Part shown: piece after piece, positions 45,217 to 55,240 of the stretch
Position numbering within the stretch: the first letter of the stretch is position 1
Layout of the letters: the number at the start of each line of letters is the position of its first letter
Assembly (NCBI GenBank): GCA_001600875.1
Contig: BCLD01000008.1
Coordinates: 104,816 to 168,815 of the forward strand
From: Solicoccozyma terricola
Lineage: Eukaryota; Basidiomycota; Tremellomycetes; Filobasidiales; Piskurozymaceae
DNA length: 64,000 nucleotides
Direction: 5' to 3'
Notes under the pieces: generated by a model
The model's database searches: none
Told to the model about the DNA's origin: nothing
What the model saw: only the letters and a program-made list of their open reading frames with translations
Program-made: the position numbers and the translations under genes

Positions 45217-46316
45217 CTACAAACCACCCTCTACACGATCTACAACTCCAAACTCTCCAACCTCACCACTCATGACTTGCTCATCCGTCAACTGATCGAG
45301 ACGATACATCTCCCTCCTCACGAACGCCACGACTTTTGCCAATTGTCCTGCTAGCTTGAGATCTTTCACATCCGGTCCTTCAGTCATCGATGGTACACCT
45401 ACCGGTGCTCCTCTCGCTGCGAAAAGATTCCTCCATATCCAACTCGCCATCTCGGCGTCACCTCCTTCACCCTCTGCTTCACCCAACTCCTCTCGACCTT
45501 CCACAACAGTTCGCTGTCCTCTAGCAATAGCATAATCGAACCCTACACTTGCACCTTTCCACTGCTCTCCCATCTCCTGCATGTATTTTCTCACCACTCG
45601 TTCACGCTCACCTTCGCCGAGAGTGACTCGCATTTGAGTTTCAGCGAGGGAGAAGAATTGGGTGAGAAGTTCGGTTTGGTATTTTTGAGAGAGGGGTTCG
45701 GTGGGAGTGACTGAGGATGTAGGAGCGATAGCTCGAAGGCGAGGGATAATGACGAGGAGATAGAGTAAGTGGAGTTGGAAGAATGTTTGGTAGGTAGGTG
45801 GTAGTTCGCATTCTGGGGAACAGTCATCCCGCGTGTCAGTTTTTTCAGTGCCCTCATGAAGATGGACACCGCACCCCGCCCCGGCAGCCACTCACCATCA
45901 TACCAAAACGCTCGACTCTTCTCTACACCTTTCACTATCGTCCCGCAAATCCGACCAGTCTCCCTGATAGCCGTAGAGGATTTCGAATTATAACCCATAA
46001 TACCAGCAAGAGCTTTCACGACTGAAATCTTCAACTTGCTATGCTGAGCAGCTGGCGCGCCTTCCGCTCTCGCAGGCGTTGGTTCGAAAGGGTTCTTTGG
46101 GGGTGGGTAGACAGGACTTTCGACGACTGGGATCGGTTTGTTATTCTTGGTCGGCTCGAGAGGTGTTTGTGCCGGAGGAGCGGTGGTCAGCGTTGGCTTC
46201 GTAGAATAAGGATAGCCGTGCGGACGATGTGCGAGTCGGAGAGAGGTAGACAAGACGGTCGAGCGAGACCGGATGGCCGAGCGAGCTAGCGGAGTGATGG
46301 TAGCGGCGGTGTTCAT
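45217..46316 (-). CDS. CBP3: CBP3 / UQCC1, cytochrome bc1 assembly factor
   Basis: Two exons (46316-45896, 45812-45217) give 338 aa. The ubiquinol-cytochrome c chaperone domain includes RICGTIVKGVEKSRAFWYD, LPPTYQTFFQLHLLYLLVII, then GASVGFDYAIARGQRTVVEG and MASWIWRNLFAARGAP. Cbp3 with Cbp6 binds the mitoribosome exit and newly made cytochrome b. The N-terminus (MNTAATITPLARSAIRSRST) is a clear mitochondrial presequence. One N at 46334 lies just upstream of the start. Confidence 0.92.
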
Positions 46317-46650
46317 GGCGAGTGGGGACGGGGNATTTTTGCAGTGTGGTAGTCGTCGATGCTGTTCAACGTATGTGTGTACTTCGATCGCAGCGAACGT
46401 TGTGTCGCTCGTCGCTGGGAAAATAAGGATCACGTGATTATTCGATCGGGGCCCAGCAAGATCCACTATGGATCCCTCGGAAAAGGTATCCCATATCATC
46501 TCCATCGTCTGTCACAATCCTCAGGGACTGCCTAGCACTTCGACAAAGATCCCCCGGTTGTAATGATCCCAAAATCCACAATATTATATGGTACAACAAT
46601 GAAGCGAAGCCAAACCGACGCCGCAAATGAAATCCCACCCCACCATCCCC

Positions 46651-46686
<36 letters not shown>

Positions 46687-46691
46687 GCATT
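46317..46691. other. Gap between the CBP3 promoter and the bZIP 3' end
   Basis: It contains a TCACGTGA E-box (46430-46437) and a 33-bp C homopolymer at 46652-46684, directly beyond the bZIP stop codon (G in its sense strand). Confidence 0.6.
46430..46437. promoter_or_regulatory. TCACGTGA E-box upstream of CBP3
   Basis: The palindrome lies 114 bp upstream of the CBP3 start. Confidence 0.45.
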
Positions 46692-48478
46692 TCACCTCGT
46701 TGAAACGCCGACCCTAGCCAACACTTGAGTTTTCGTAACCAACCTCTCCAAAGCACCCTGTAAATCCCTCGACAAACTCTCATCCCCCTTGTAATCCCCA
46801 CCATCGTCACCCTCCCCTCGCTCATTACTCTCTTTACCTCTATCTCCTAGTCTCCCCCTATCACCCGGTTGTACACCACCAGTCCCCACCCCTAAACCAG
46901 ATGCCGACATCGTAGTCACTTGTGCACCTACTCCAAGTTGAAGATCCCGAGCGGCGGTATGTTCACGAGACATGAGAAGATCACCGTTTTGGTCGATTAG
47001 ATTGAGACCGGATTGAGCAGCGTAGAATAGTGCAGAACGAAGAGCTGCATTCTCCATGCGTGTTGATTCGAGGAGCTGGGAGGGAGGGAGGGAGGGAGGA
47101 CCAAAATGTTAGCAGGAACACGAGGACTAAGCGACCTCCACGCTGTTAAACCTCACTCACCAATCTCATTTCTGCAACCACTCCATCCGCCAATTCTTTT
47201 TGTTTCCTTAAATCCTCAACCTCCAACACTTTCTGCTCCATCACCTTGATATGTTCTTCTCTACGTTTCCGAAAGTTTTGTTGCGCTTTCCGATTCTGTT
47301 CAGCTCGTTTATCTTGTCTGAAGTGGGGGGGGGGGGGGAGTAGGGAGTGGGGGGTTAGAAACATTAAACTGTGCAGAGTTGAACGGGGACGGAGACGAGG
47401 ACGGGGCACCATCACAACAATTCCGAGCATTGATCGCTAAGCTCGCCGAGAAGAGTAGTGAATGCTCACTACGTTCCCAAGATAGCTGTCTTTGCGAGAG
47501 AATGCTACCTTTGCTCGTCCGTGAAGACAAAAGGACGCCGATGAATGCTCGCTGCGTTCGCGAAGAACTGAGTCCTCACTAAGTTCGCAAGACAGTATTC
47601 TTCGCGGAGCGAAGACGAAGATAGGAATGCTTCGCTCGCCGTGAATGCTTGCTGCGCTCGCGAAGAAATGATTGCTCGTTACGTTCGCAAGACAGTAGTC
47701 TTCTCTTCGAGCGCCGCGAAGACGAAGATAAACGCTTCCTTTGCCTCACTACGTTCGCGATGAATGCTCCGCTTCGCTCGGTCACCCACCACCAAACTCA
47801 CTTGACTTCCCTCTTCGCACTACCTCTTCCAGCCTTTACAGGCGGCCCAATCAAACTCCCCACTTCATCTTCCCTATCTCCATACAACTCATCATCTTCT
47901 TCTCTCCTTCCAGCGTTGGCTTCAGCTCCAGCTAGAGTTTCCCCATCACCTCCGATATTTCCTGGATGATTTCGTCCGACGATCGAGTTTCCACCACCAC
48001 CACCACCGCCGCCGGGGCCACCAACACCACCACCACCACCACCTCCAACACCAACACCGACACCGACACCGCCGCCAACCCCACCATCTTCCTGTTCTCC
48101 AACCATACCATCTAGTCCAGATGGAAGAGACGGATCCAAGCTCTCCAAGTAACCTGAACCACCTGACGGAGGTGAACCGCGTTTCCGCTTGATTCCAGCG
48201 ACGTTTATATGTGTAGATGAATCGAATGAAGGTTCCTGATCATTGGATGGGACTGGATTCTCTCGCATGTCTACGAACAACAACGGACGTGGGGGAGTGG
48301 GGGGCGGGGAGTGGTATGGTGAACACGATAGTCAGCTGGTCACATCGGTGAGTAATGAGGGGGGGGTTGGGGATTTTTTTTCCCTCTTACAGCTCATGAG
48401 TGCGACATTTAATGCATCCGTTGCATCTGTTCCATCATCTAGAACGCCGTCGTGAATGACGTCCTGCCTGTTGTCCAT
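46692..48478 (-). CDS. bZIP transcription factor
   Basis: Start MDNRQDVIHDGVLDDGTDAT at 48478. The basic region is KRAEQNRKAQQNFRKRREEH, with the NxxxQxxF pattern close to fungal Yap/AP-1-like proteins. A short leucine-zipper-like helix (VMEQKVLEVEDLRKQKELAD) follows and continues after an intron into LLESTRMENAALRSALFYAA. Upstream is a nuclear-localisation-like IKRKRGSPP and a long Gly/Val run encoded by ACC-type repeats (about 47996-48082). Targets are unknown. The intron 47801-47318 is 484 nt, several times longer than its neighbours, and is filled with hairpin-forming repeats. Confidence 0.83.
47456..47785. repeat. Imperfect hairpin-rich repeats in the bZIP intron
   Basis: Recurring blocks start GTGAATGCTCACTACGTTC (about 47458), ATGAATGCTCGCTGCGTTCG (about 47541), GTGAATGCTTGCTGCGCTCG (47641) and ATGAATGCTCCGCTTCGCTC (about 47760). 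Each is followed by variants of TACGTTCGCAAGACAGTA. Inverted stems such as TCTTCGC-GGA-GCGAAGA (about 47599-47616) occur between them. Confidence 0.75.
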
Positions 48479-48807
48479 GTTGTGTGAGCGAGGGATGGAG
48501 GGAGGGTGGTGGTGGTTGTTGACGATTCAAAGCTGTTGGGATGATTTGTGTTTGAATTTGTTGTTGATGATGAAGTAATCGTGGCGACATCGGGTGTGTT
48601 GACCGGGAGGAAGAGAGAGGGGGGGGAACGGCAGGTCACGTGATGGGGGGAATCAGCAGGGTGGCGAACTCTAACACCTCTAATAGCTATTCAAGGATGT
48701 GATAGATGCCCGAGGGGGGGCAACACGACGAGGCAGACGAGGAGAGCAACGGTGGGGCAACAGTGGCAAACTATAAAAAGACTAAAAACACTATTGGTCA
48801 TACAGCT
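48479..48807. other. Intergenic, bZIP promoter and PANB 3' end
   Basis: It contains an E-box at 48636-48643 and G-rich runs. No gene is seen. Confidence 0.45.
48636..48643. promoter_or_regulatory. TCACGTGA E-box upstream of the bZIP gene
   Basis: The palindrome lies 158 bp upstream of the bZIP start. Confidence 0.4.
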
Positions 48808-49991
48808 TCACTGTGCTTCGCCACCGCCACCCCCCGCCTCCTTCCCATCAACCATCTCCAAATACCGGTCCAACTCGTCCTTGTCCATCCGATACGTCTC
48901 CTTGTTCACAGCAGGAAACCCTCCACTCCTCACCTCCCTCGCATACTCCTCCACAGCTTCCCTCGACAACCTCCCAATCTCTCCAAACCTTCGAACAAAT
49001 CGAGGCATGTGAGGTGCAGATGTACCGTGATCCATATCCGATTCGGATGGGTAGAATCCAAGTACATCCGAGATCACCAAAACTTGACCTGATGTTCCTG
49101 GACCAGCACCTATACCTATCGTTGGTATATCCAACGCTGCAGTAATATGTGTCGCTAATGGATGTGGGATAGCTTCGAGGAGGATTGAGAATGCACCTGC
49201 TGATTGTAAAGCCATGGCGGTATGATATAATTCCTTTGCTGCCATTGCAGATCTACCTTGAACCTTGTAACCCGATAAAGAAGTCGCTCGTTGAGGTTGT
49301 AATCCAAGATGTGGCATGACTGGTAACCCAATCTCCTTCAACCTCTTAACAAGAGGAACAAGTTCCAATCCTCCTTCAATCTTCACACCATCCACTCCAC
49401 CTTCTTTAACCATCCTTATCACAGAATCAACACCTTGCTCTATCGATCTTTCAAAACACCCGAAAGGTAAATCACCAACGATAAAAGGTGATTTCGATCC
49501 TTTACCAACTGCTTTCGCGTGATGTATCATCTCATCAAGAGTTATCGCAGTCGTTGATGAGTGACCTAGAGATACTTGGGATAAAGAATCACCAACTAGA
49601 CACATATCGATACCAGCTCGATGGGAGAGTAATCCAGTAGGGTAGTCGTAACCGGTCAACATGGTGATTGGAGTTCCAGAAGCGTGGAGAGATTGTAAAG
49701 TTGAGATGGTGACTTTGAGGCGGGATTTACCCGTGGTTTCTTTCGTGACCGGAGGGAAGGGGGGGGGGAAGGGGGCGGAGAGAAGGGGAAGTAGGGGAAT
49801 GGGGAGGGGAAGTATACTGTAAGTATTTCATGGTACATTTGTTCTTTCCAACAAGAATCCTACTCACCATGATGTTGTGCGGCTGGTCTCACGCTCATCC
49901 ATCTGCAATATCCAACCCTCGTGCTTCTCAGAGGAGCGACCGACGCACACCGGCCAAGACATGACCCAGACCAAATCAAAGTACTACCCAT
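48808..49991 (-). CDS. PANB: Ketopantoate hydroxymethyltransferase
   Basis: Two exons (49991-49868, 49739-48808) give 351 aa. The enzyme makes ketopantoate from 2-oxoisovalerate and 5,10-methylene-THF for pantothenate and CoA. Motifs are [70 protein letters not shown] and [20 protein letters not shown]. The metal-binding Asp is in VGDSL and the catalytic Glu in LLEAIP. The Arg/Ser-rich N-terminal exon suggests mitochondrial import. The start ([14 protein letters not shown]) is my choice and a later ATG is possible. The intron acceptor is CACGAAAG. Confidence 0.9.
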
Positions 49992-50514
49992 ACCAATGAG
50001 ACCCTAGAACGACGTGGTTGATAGACGTAGCGTGTTTGTGATACAGGGAAAATCGAAAATCAAATTTCAATGGGAATGATGGTACGAGGTTACGAGGTCA
50101 ATAACCGGCCGGGGGGAGTGACTGACCAAAGCAAAGTAGGGTCACGTGATGTAATGTTGGGAGGAGAGGCCAACATTGGTGGGATGGGAATGGTAGCCAT
50201 TAGAGGGATGCTCGAGTACACTTATAGAGGAAGGTTGAGTACGCTGGTAGAGACCCAGAGTATTCCTCGCTACGTTCGCTATTCACAATGATATGATGTG
50301 CTCCGCGAAGAGCTGTGATGCTGGTCTGCGTACTCGTCGGCAACCGCGGGGCGGGTGTCCGTGTGCTTACGTAATTGGATATGTCGCGATTTGGTGCCAG
50401 GTCATCGTGAACAATCACATCCATCCATCCCATCCCATCCCATCTCATCTCATCTCACATACATCCATCCACCAACACCACCACATCCACCAACACCCAC
50501 ACATACACATCATA
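49992..50514. other. Divergent promoter region of PANB and SOD1
   Basis: An E-box lies at 50142-50149. CTCGCTACGTTCGC (about 50270) is a core shared with the repeats in the bZIP intron. (CATCC)n-type runs lie just before SOD1. Confidence 0.5.
50142..50149. promoter_or_regulatory. TCACGTGA E-box, PANB/SOD1 divergent promoter
   Basis: The palindrome lies 151 bp upstream of the PANB start and 366 bp upstream of the SOD1 start. Confidence 0.45.
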
Positions 50515-51809
50515 ATGGTCAAGGTCAGTGTCCATTCCCAACTCCCATCCAGCTCGCAGCATCCGCGTCCACTCGCTCACCCTCCATCCGCTTCCACACC
50601 ATGCCTCCACACCGCCTCCCTTCCCCCATTTCCCACACCCTCCTCCCCCCAACAGGCTGTTGCAGTTCTCAAGGGTGACTCTTCCGTTCAGGGTGTTATC
50701 ACTTTCGAACAACAGGAGAGCGGTGGTCCAGTTAGCGTAAGCGGTGAGGTGAGTGTTTTTGTCCTCTTCTGTCTTTTTTTCGCTTTCCCTTTTTTCGGGG
50801 GCGGGGGATGCGCTGGCATTGCCCGCTGGATGAAAGGACGTCCTCCCATTGATCTCTTACAAATCGGTACTTTCCTTGTAGATTAAGAACTTGGACAAGG
50901 ACGCTCAGAGAGGTTTCCACATTCAGTGAGTGGAGTTTACTCGTCTTTTATTATATATTGTTTCGCGCGCATCGCAACGCGATGGTATCCCAGTCATGAG
51001 GATCCCAGTCATGACTGGTCTTGTTTCGAGAACGAAGAGGGGCGGGGTTAACGCGTTAGTCGATGTGGTGACTCGGAAAACTGACCAAGTACACCTTCTC
51101 CCCCCTCGCAGTCAATTCGGTGACAACTCGTGAGTTCACACAGCCCCCCCGTTCATTCCATTACAAACACCTCCACCCTTAATCGTCCCCGAATACCTCC
51201 ACCTCTTTTCCCACCTCTTTTCCCACCTCTTTTCCCATCCCTGACGACCCCACCTCACCCCACTCCAATTCAATTCAACTCCTCCACAGCAACGGATGCA
51301 CATCCGCCGGTCCTCACTTCAACCCCGCTGGATCCAACCACGGTGATCGTCTCGCTGCTGTAAGGCACGTCGGAGATTTAGGTAACGTCTCCACCGACTC
51401 TACCGGTATTGCCAAGATCAGTTTCTCTGGTGAGTCCCTCCACCCCCCCCCCCCGGGGGGGGGGGCCGGCGGTGAAGGTGGTCTCCGCCACGCCACGGGT
51501 TTTCTGTTGGATGACTTTTTCAACTGACGCTGATTATCTGGGGATGATGGACGACGGGTAGATGAGAAAATCAGCTTGATTGGTCCTCAATCCATCATTG
51601 GTCGATCCGTCGTTATCCACGCCGGTGTCGATGATCTCGGTAAGACCGACCACCCAGAGTCTTTGAAGACTGGTAATGCGTGAGTCGTTTGTTTTCCGGT
51701 CTGGGATTTTGTTTTGAAAGGGTTGGATTGCTGACGAGTCATCACTTTGCCGTAATTTTTGTTTAGCGGTGGACGTGCCGCTTGTGGTGTCATCGGCATC
51801 GCCGCTTAA
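50515..51809 (+). CDS. SOD1: Cu,Zn superoxide dismutase
   Basis: Seven exons (50515-50523, 50656-50748, 50882-50925, 51112-51129, 51290-51429, 51562-51679, 51767-51809) give exactly 154 aa, the usual size. Metal ligands lie in [17 protein letters not shown] and [11 protein letters not shown]; the disulfide cysteines are in NGCTSAG and AACGVIG. It dismutates superoxide in the cytosol and intermembrane space. The first exon codes only MVK, as often seen in fungal SOD1 genes. The fifth intron (51430-51561) holds a C12G11 perfect palindrome. Confidence 0.97.
51443..51465. repeat. C12G11 palindrome in SOD1 intron 5
   Basis: Twelve C are followed immediately by eleven G, a self-complementary block that can form a very stable hairpin 14 nt after the donor. 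Confidence 0.85.
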
Positions 51810-52141
51810 AAAAGGTCTATCGTCTTCTTTTTTGGGTACGTCTTTCTGCGCGGACATGTCGAGAAGAAGTACTTGATAGGTATAAGATGGGGCCGAAAGG
51901 AACCAATTGAAAAAAAAAAGTAAAGGCACGGGGGTTGATATAGCCAGGAAGCAGGATATGATATGAAATAAAGAGTGAAAGATGTTCAGCGTTCAGCATG
52001 TCCCCCCGCCAACAGCTTGCAAATCGTAACACGCCACCACCACGCTATCCATCGTCACCAAGCCTGATTCATAATCATATACCCCCAATGATGGTTCATA
52101 TAAACTACATAAAAAAAGAAACGTACGAAGAAGTTCCCCTT
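51810..52141. other. Convergent 3' region of SOD1 and the L1-domain gene
   Basis: No gene is seen. Confidence 0.5.
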
Positions 52142-53591
52142 TTACTTCTTCGACATCGACACCTTCTTCTTCCCTACTACAGTCTGCTTGGCCGATGGTT
52201 TAGCCTTGGTGGTGCCAGACACTTTCTTGACAGGTTTAGCATCGGCGGTTGGTTTACCAGCCATTACTTTTTTAGTGACGGGTGTTGATGCGGGTGCGGG
52301 TGCGGGTGCAGCTGCAACGGGAGCCTGTTCAGTGACGACGACTTTTCTTGGTGTTGACTTTGCGGCGGCGACTACGGCGGGGACAGTATCCTTCTTGGCT
52401 GACGATTTGGCAGTAGGTTTAACGACCTTGCTTCCCTCCTTCTCCTCGATTACCTTTCCCTTTGATTTTTTCACCTTCTTCTCCTTTACCTCCACCGCCT
52501 CGTCCTCCATCTCCACATCATCCTCCAATGCCTTCTTCCTCTTCTGATTCTTCACCGCAACTCCATCAACCACACTGAACCTCTCATCGAGTTTACAGCT
52601 CCAAATCGGTAACATCATCGACCCACTCGTCTTGATACCGATGGAATGCACGATATCCCATCCAGACTCCAGTGGTGCATCAGGGTTGGAGGATACATGA
52701 CGGGCTTGTAAGCGGGAGACGATCTGAGGGAGAGCGGAGAGGAGGTTGGAGAGGGTTTGATCGGCGGTGTGGTGGGAGGCAGTGGCTATGCGGATGGAGG
52801 TGGATGTGCCGAGGGATTCGTGGAAGTATGTAGAGGAGATGGCTCGGGAGAGTTCTCCTTTGAGGTCTTTGCGGGTGAGGTTGACGGGGATAGGTTGTCT
52901 GGAGGGGGACACGAGGGGGCGAATGGTTAGATACGTTTGACGTGCCCCTGAAGGAACTCCTCACTGAACCTCACTCACTTCTTCGCGTCGAACCAGTATT
53001 TACCCAGCAACTTCGGCATCATCTCCATCACCCTCTCATCACACAAGAACGTGTCATGCTCAGCGACCAACCTCCGCTTAGCCTCGTACGGTGCGTGTTT
53101 ACCCCTCAATTTCTCCACGCCAACGACTCGGGAGATGAATTTGATGTCGTTGGATGGAGCAGCGAGGAGGTCTTTGTATTCCCTTTGTGGGGTTTTGGAG
53201 ATGAGACAGACCGAGGTGGTTGGTGGAGGAGGAAGAGGTGGGAATGGGAGGGTGCTATCAGGGAAAGGGAGAGGCAGGAGAAATTTTAGCTGAGAAATGT
53301 GCGTGAAGAGGAGGTAGAACCTTCCCCCCAACGAAATACCCACATCCTAATCGGCTTGTTGCTCTTCTTCTTCGGCATGACCTTGGTGTTGACACAGAGC
53401 CATACATGTTCCTCTCTACTGATCAACTCAGTCTTCTCCTTGTCACTCCTGACTTTCTGGTGGTGTGCGAAGAGTGCATTCACTGCTTTTGAAGCCTGGT
53501 CTTGGGAGAAGGTGGCTGGGACTGGGAGAGCAGGCTTGGAGGAGGATGCTGGGACGGTGGATGCAGCCATGGTGGTGGTTGAGATGGCCAT
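52142..53591 (-). CDS. Ribosomal L1-domain protein, UTP30/CIC1 (RSL1D1) type
   Basis: Three exons (53591-53340, 53289-52979, 52898-52142) give 439 aa. An L1-fold core runs from FSQDQASKAVNALFAHHQK and KKKSNKPIRMWLKFLLPLPF through CLISKTPQREYKDLLA, FDAKKQPIPVNLTRKDLKGE and TSTSIRIATASHHTADQTLS. A long Lys/Ala/Pro-rich C-terminus with VKKSKGK-type motifs is typical of nucleolar members. Utp30 and Cic1 act in pre-rRNA processing. The two paralogues cannot be told apart here, so no symbol is given. Confidence 0.85.
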
Positions 53592-53734
53592 GGGGTGGTG
53601 TGAGTTGTCGAGGTGGTCTATAGCGAATCCAGCTGGGACATGGCTGGCTCTTCAGCCGAGGCCAACTTTTGAAATAATTATCTGGCCGAGAGCGTGACAC
53701 GTGAAGATTTGGGTAATCGGGGGGGATGTGTGGA

Positions 53735-53742
53735 TCACGTGA
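53735..53742. promoter_or_regulatory. TCACGTGA E-box, divergent promoter of the L1-domain and TRIC-like genes
   Basis: The palindrome lies between starts at 53591 and 53909. A second CACGTG is at 53698-53703. Confidence 0.45.
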
Positions 53743-53848
53743 TAGTTGGGAAACGGCACCGCGGTCGGTCTATTTGCGGATTATCCGGAATCCGACGATT
53801 CCACCCTACAGCTCATCCTATTCATTCTCACATCCTCACATCCTCAAG

Positions 53849-53892
53849 ACCATCCCATCCCATCCCATCCCATCCCATCCCATCCCATCCCA
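53849..53892. repeat. (CATCC)n tandem repeat
   Basis: About eight CATCC units end 17 bp upstream of the TRIC-like start codon, so they lie in its promoter or leader. Confidence 0.8.
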
Positions 53893-53908
53893 TCACCAAC
53901 CTCTCACC

Positions 53909-54809
53909 ATGGCTGCACCACTCCTCCGTCCTCTCGCATCCCTCATCACCCTCGCAACCCAACCCATCTCACCCACCTTCTACCCATATGCATTGGCAAC
54001 CACCATCCATGCCGCAAGGATAACATACGCGTATCGTGGTAGAACCGCGGCGTTGGGGTTCAAGGGCAAGAAATCGACAGCAGTGGAGTTGGCTGGATAC
54101 TTGATCATGGTACGTTATATACACATTCGTTCTTTTGGGGGGACCCCTTCCTAACCGCTACTCATATGTCCCAACCCCTTCCTTGTAGTGCTGGGGAGGT
54201 TCATTCCTTACCTCCTTCCTCCTTGGCTCGCCACCACCACAACTCCTCTCCATCCACCCATTCCTCAACTACATTTCCGTCTATCTCGTCCTTTCTCAAC
54301 TCCCTGCTCCATCCGCCGCAACACTCGACACCATCCTACCAATCATCGATGGTCTAACCCGTTCATTCCCGATAACAGGCGCAGTCCTCGCCGCGTCAAC
54401 CCATTCCAATCCCGCGATTGCAAACTCTCTCCTCTACCAGATCATACTCGGTGGTCTAGCTTCATCGGGAGGTGGTATCGTAGCTTCAACACTCAACGTC
54501 TTCTCTCCTAATTGGTCGATCCACACTCCTCCTATCCTCACAGCGGATTTATTCGGCTCAATGGACTTTTGGGCAGGTGCAATGTCCGCAGCGATATTCG
54601 GTGTGCTTACAAAGTCTCACCCGGATTACGGGAAAATACTGCTTTATGTGAATGATGGAAGTGAGAAACCGATCATGACGGTTTTGGGAGGGAGAAGCGT
54701 CGTTGTTCTCGTTCTCGGAGTGTTTTACGGCGTGAAGGCGATCAAGATGCATTGGATGGGTGCAAACCCGGTCGTCAAGAGTGTGCGCAAGCAGTCAAAA
54801 ACAGCATAA
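53909..54809 (+). CDS. TRIC-like intracellular cation channel (putative)
   Basis: Two exons (53909-54109, 54189-54809) give 273 aa. The protein is strongly hydrophobic with about seven segments. The run ELAGYLIMCWGGSFLTSFLL then GSPPPQLL resembles the GG-containing first repeat of TRIC channels, and ILGGLASSGGGIVASTLN resembles the glycine-rich second repeat. TRIC proteins are trimeric K+ channels of ER/SR-type membranes that balance Ca2+ release. The C-terminus is basic (KSVRKQSKTA). The match is by pattern only. Confidence 0.6.
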
Positions 54810-55240
54810 GTTGGTAGCATCAGGTTGGCCGAGGGAAGATTTACGAGGGCTGAGTCGAGGAGGAGAGATTTTGATACAGGTGATTTGGAATGTATGCGAG
54901 CCATGGACTCATGCATATAGTCTCATGCATACAGTAGTCCTGGTGTGATGTATACTGTTGTCTCCCAGGCTTGCCCTTGTCCACCCTCGCTTGACCATCG
55001 GAACTCGTGTCCCCAACCCGCAACCATCGCGGGGTACTAACTCGGATGCGGAATCCGAATTACCCGTAGATCCGGGTCAATAGTTGTTCAGCGCAGCCTA
55101 CCTCCTCCGTCCTCCGTGTCCGAAAGAGCACCTTCTGCTGATATCGTCGACCTTGAATCCACCTTCCACACCATTCTCATACCCATCCTCAGCATCCAGC
55201 ACACCCTAGAAGCACGCACCTTCCAATACATCCACCCGCC
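54810..55240. other. Intergenic, thiolase promoter
   Basis: The palindrome-like CGGATGCGGAATCCG (about 55044-55058) is the only striking motif. No gene is seen. Confidence 0.4.
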
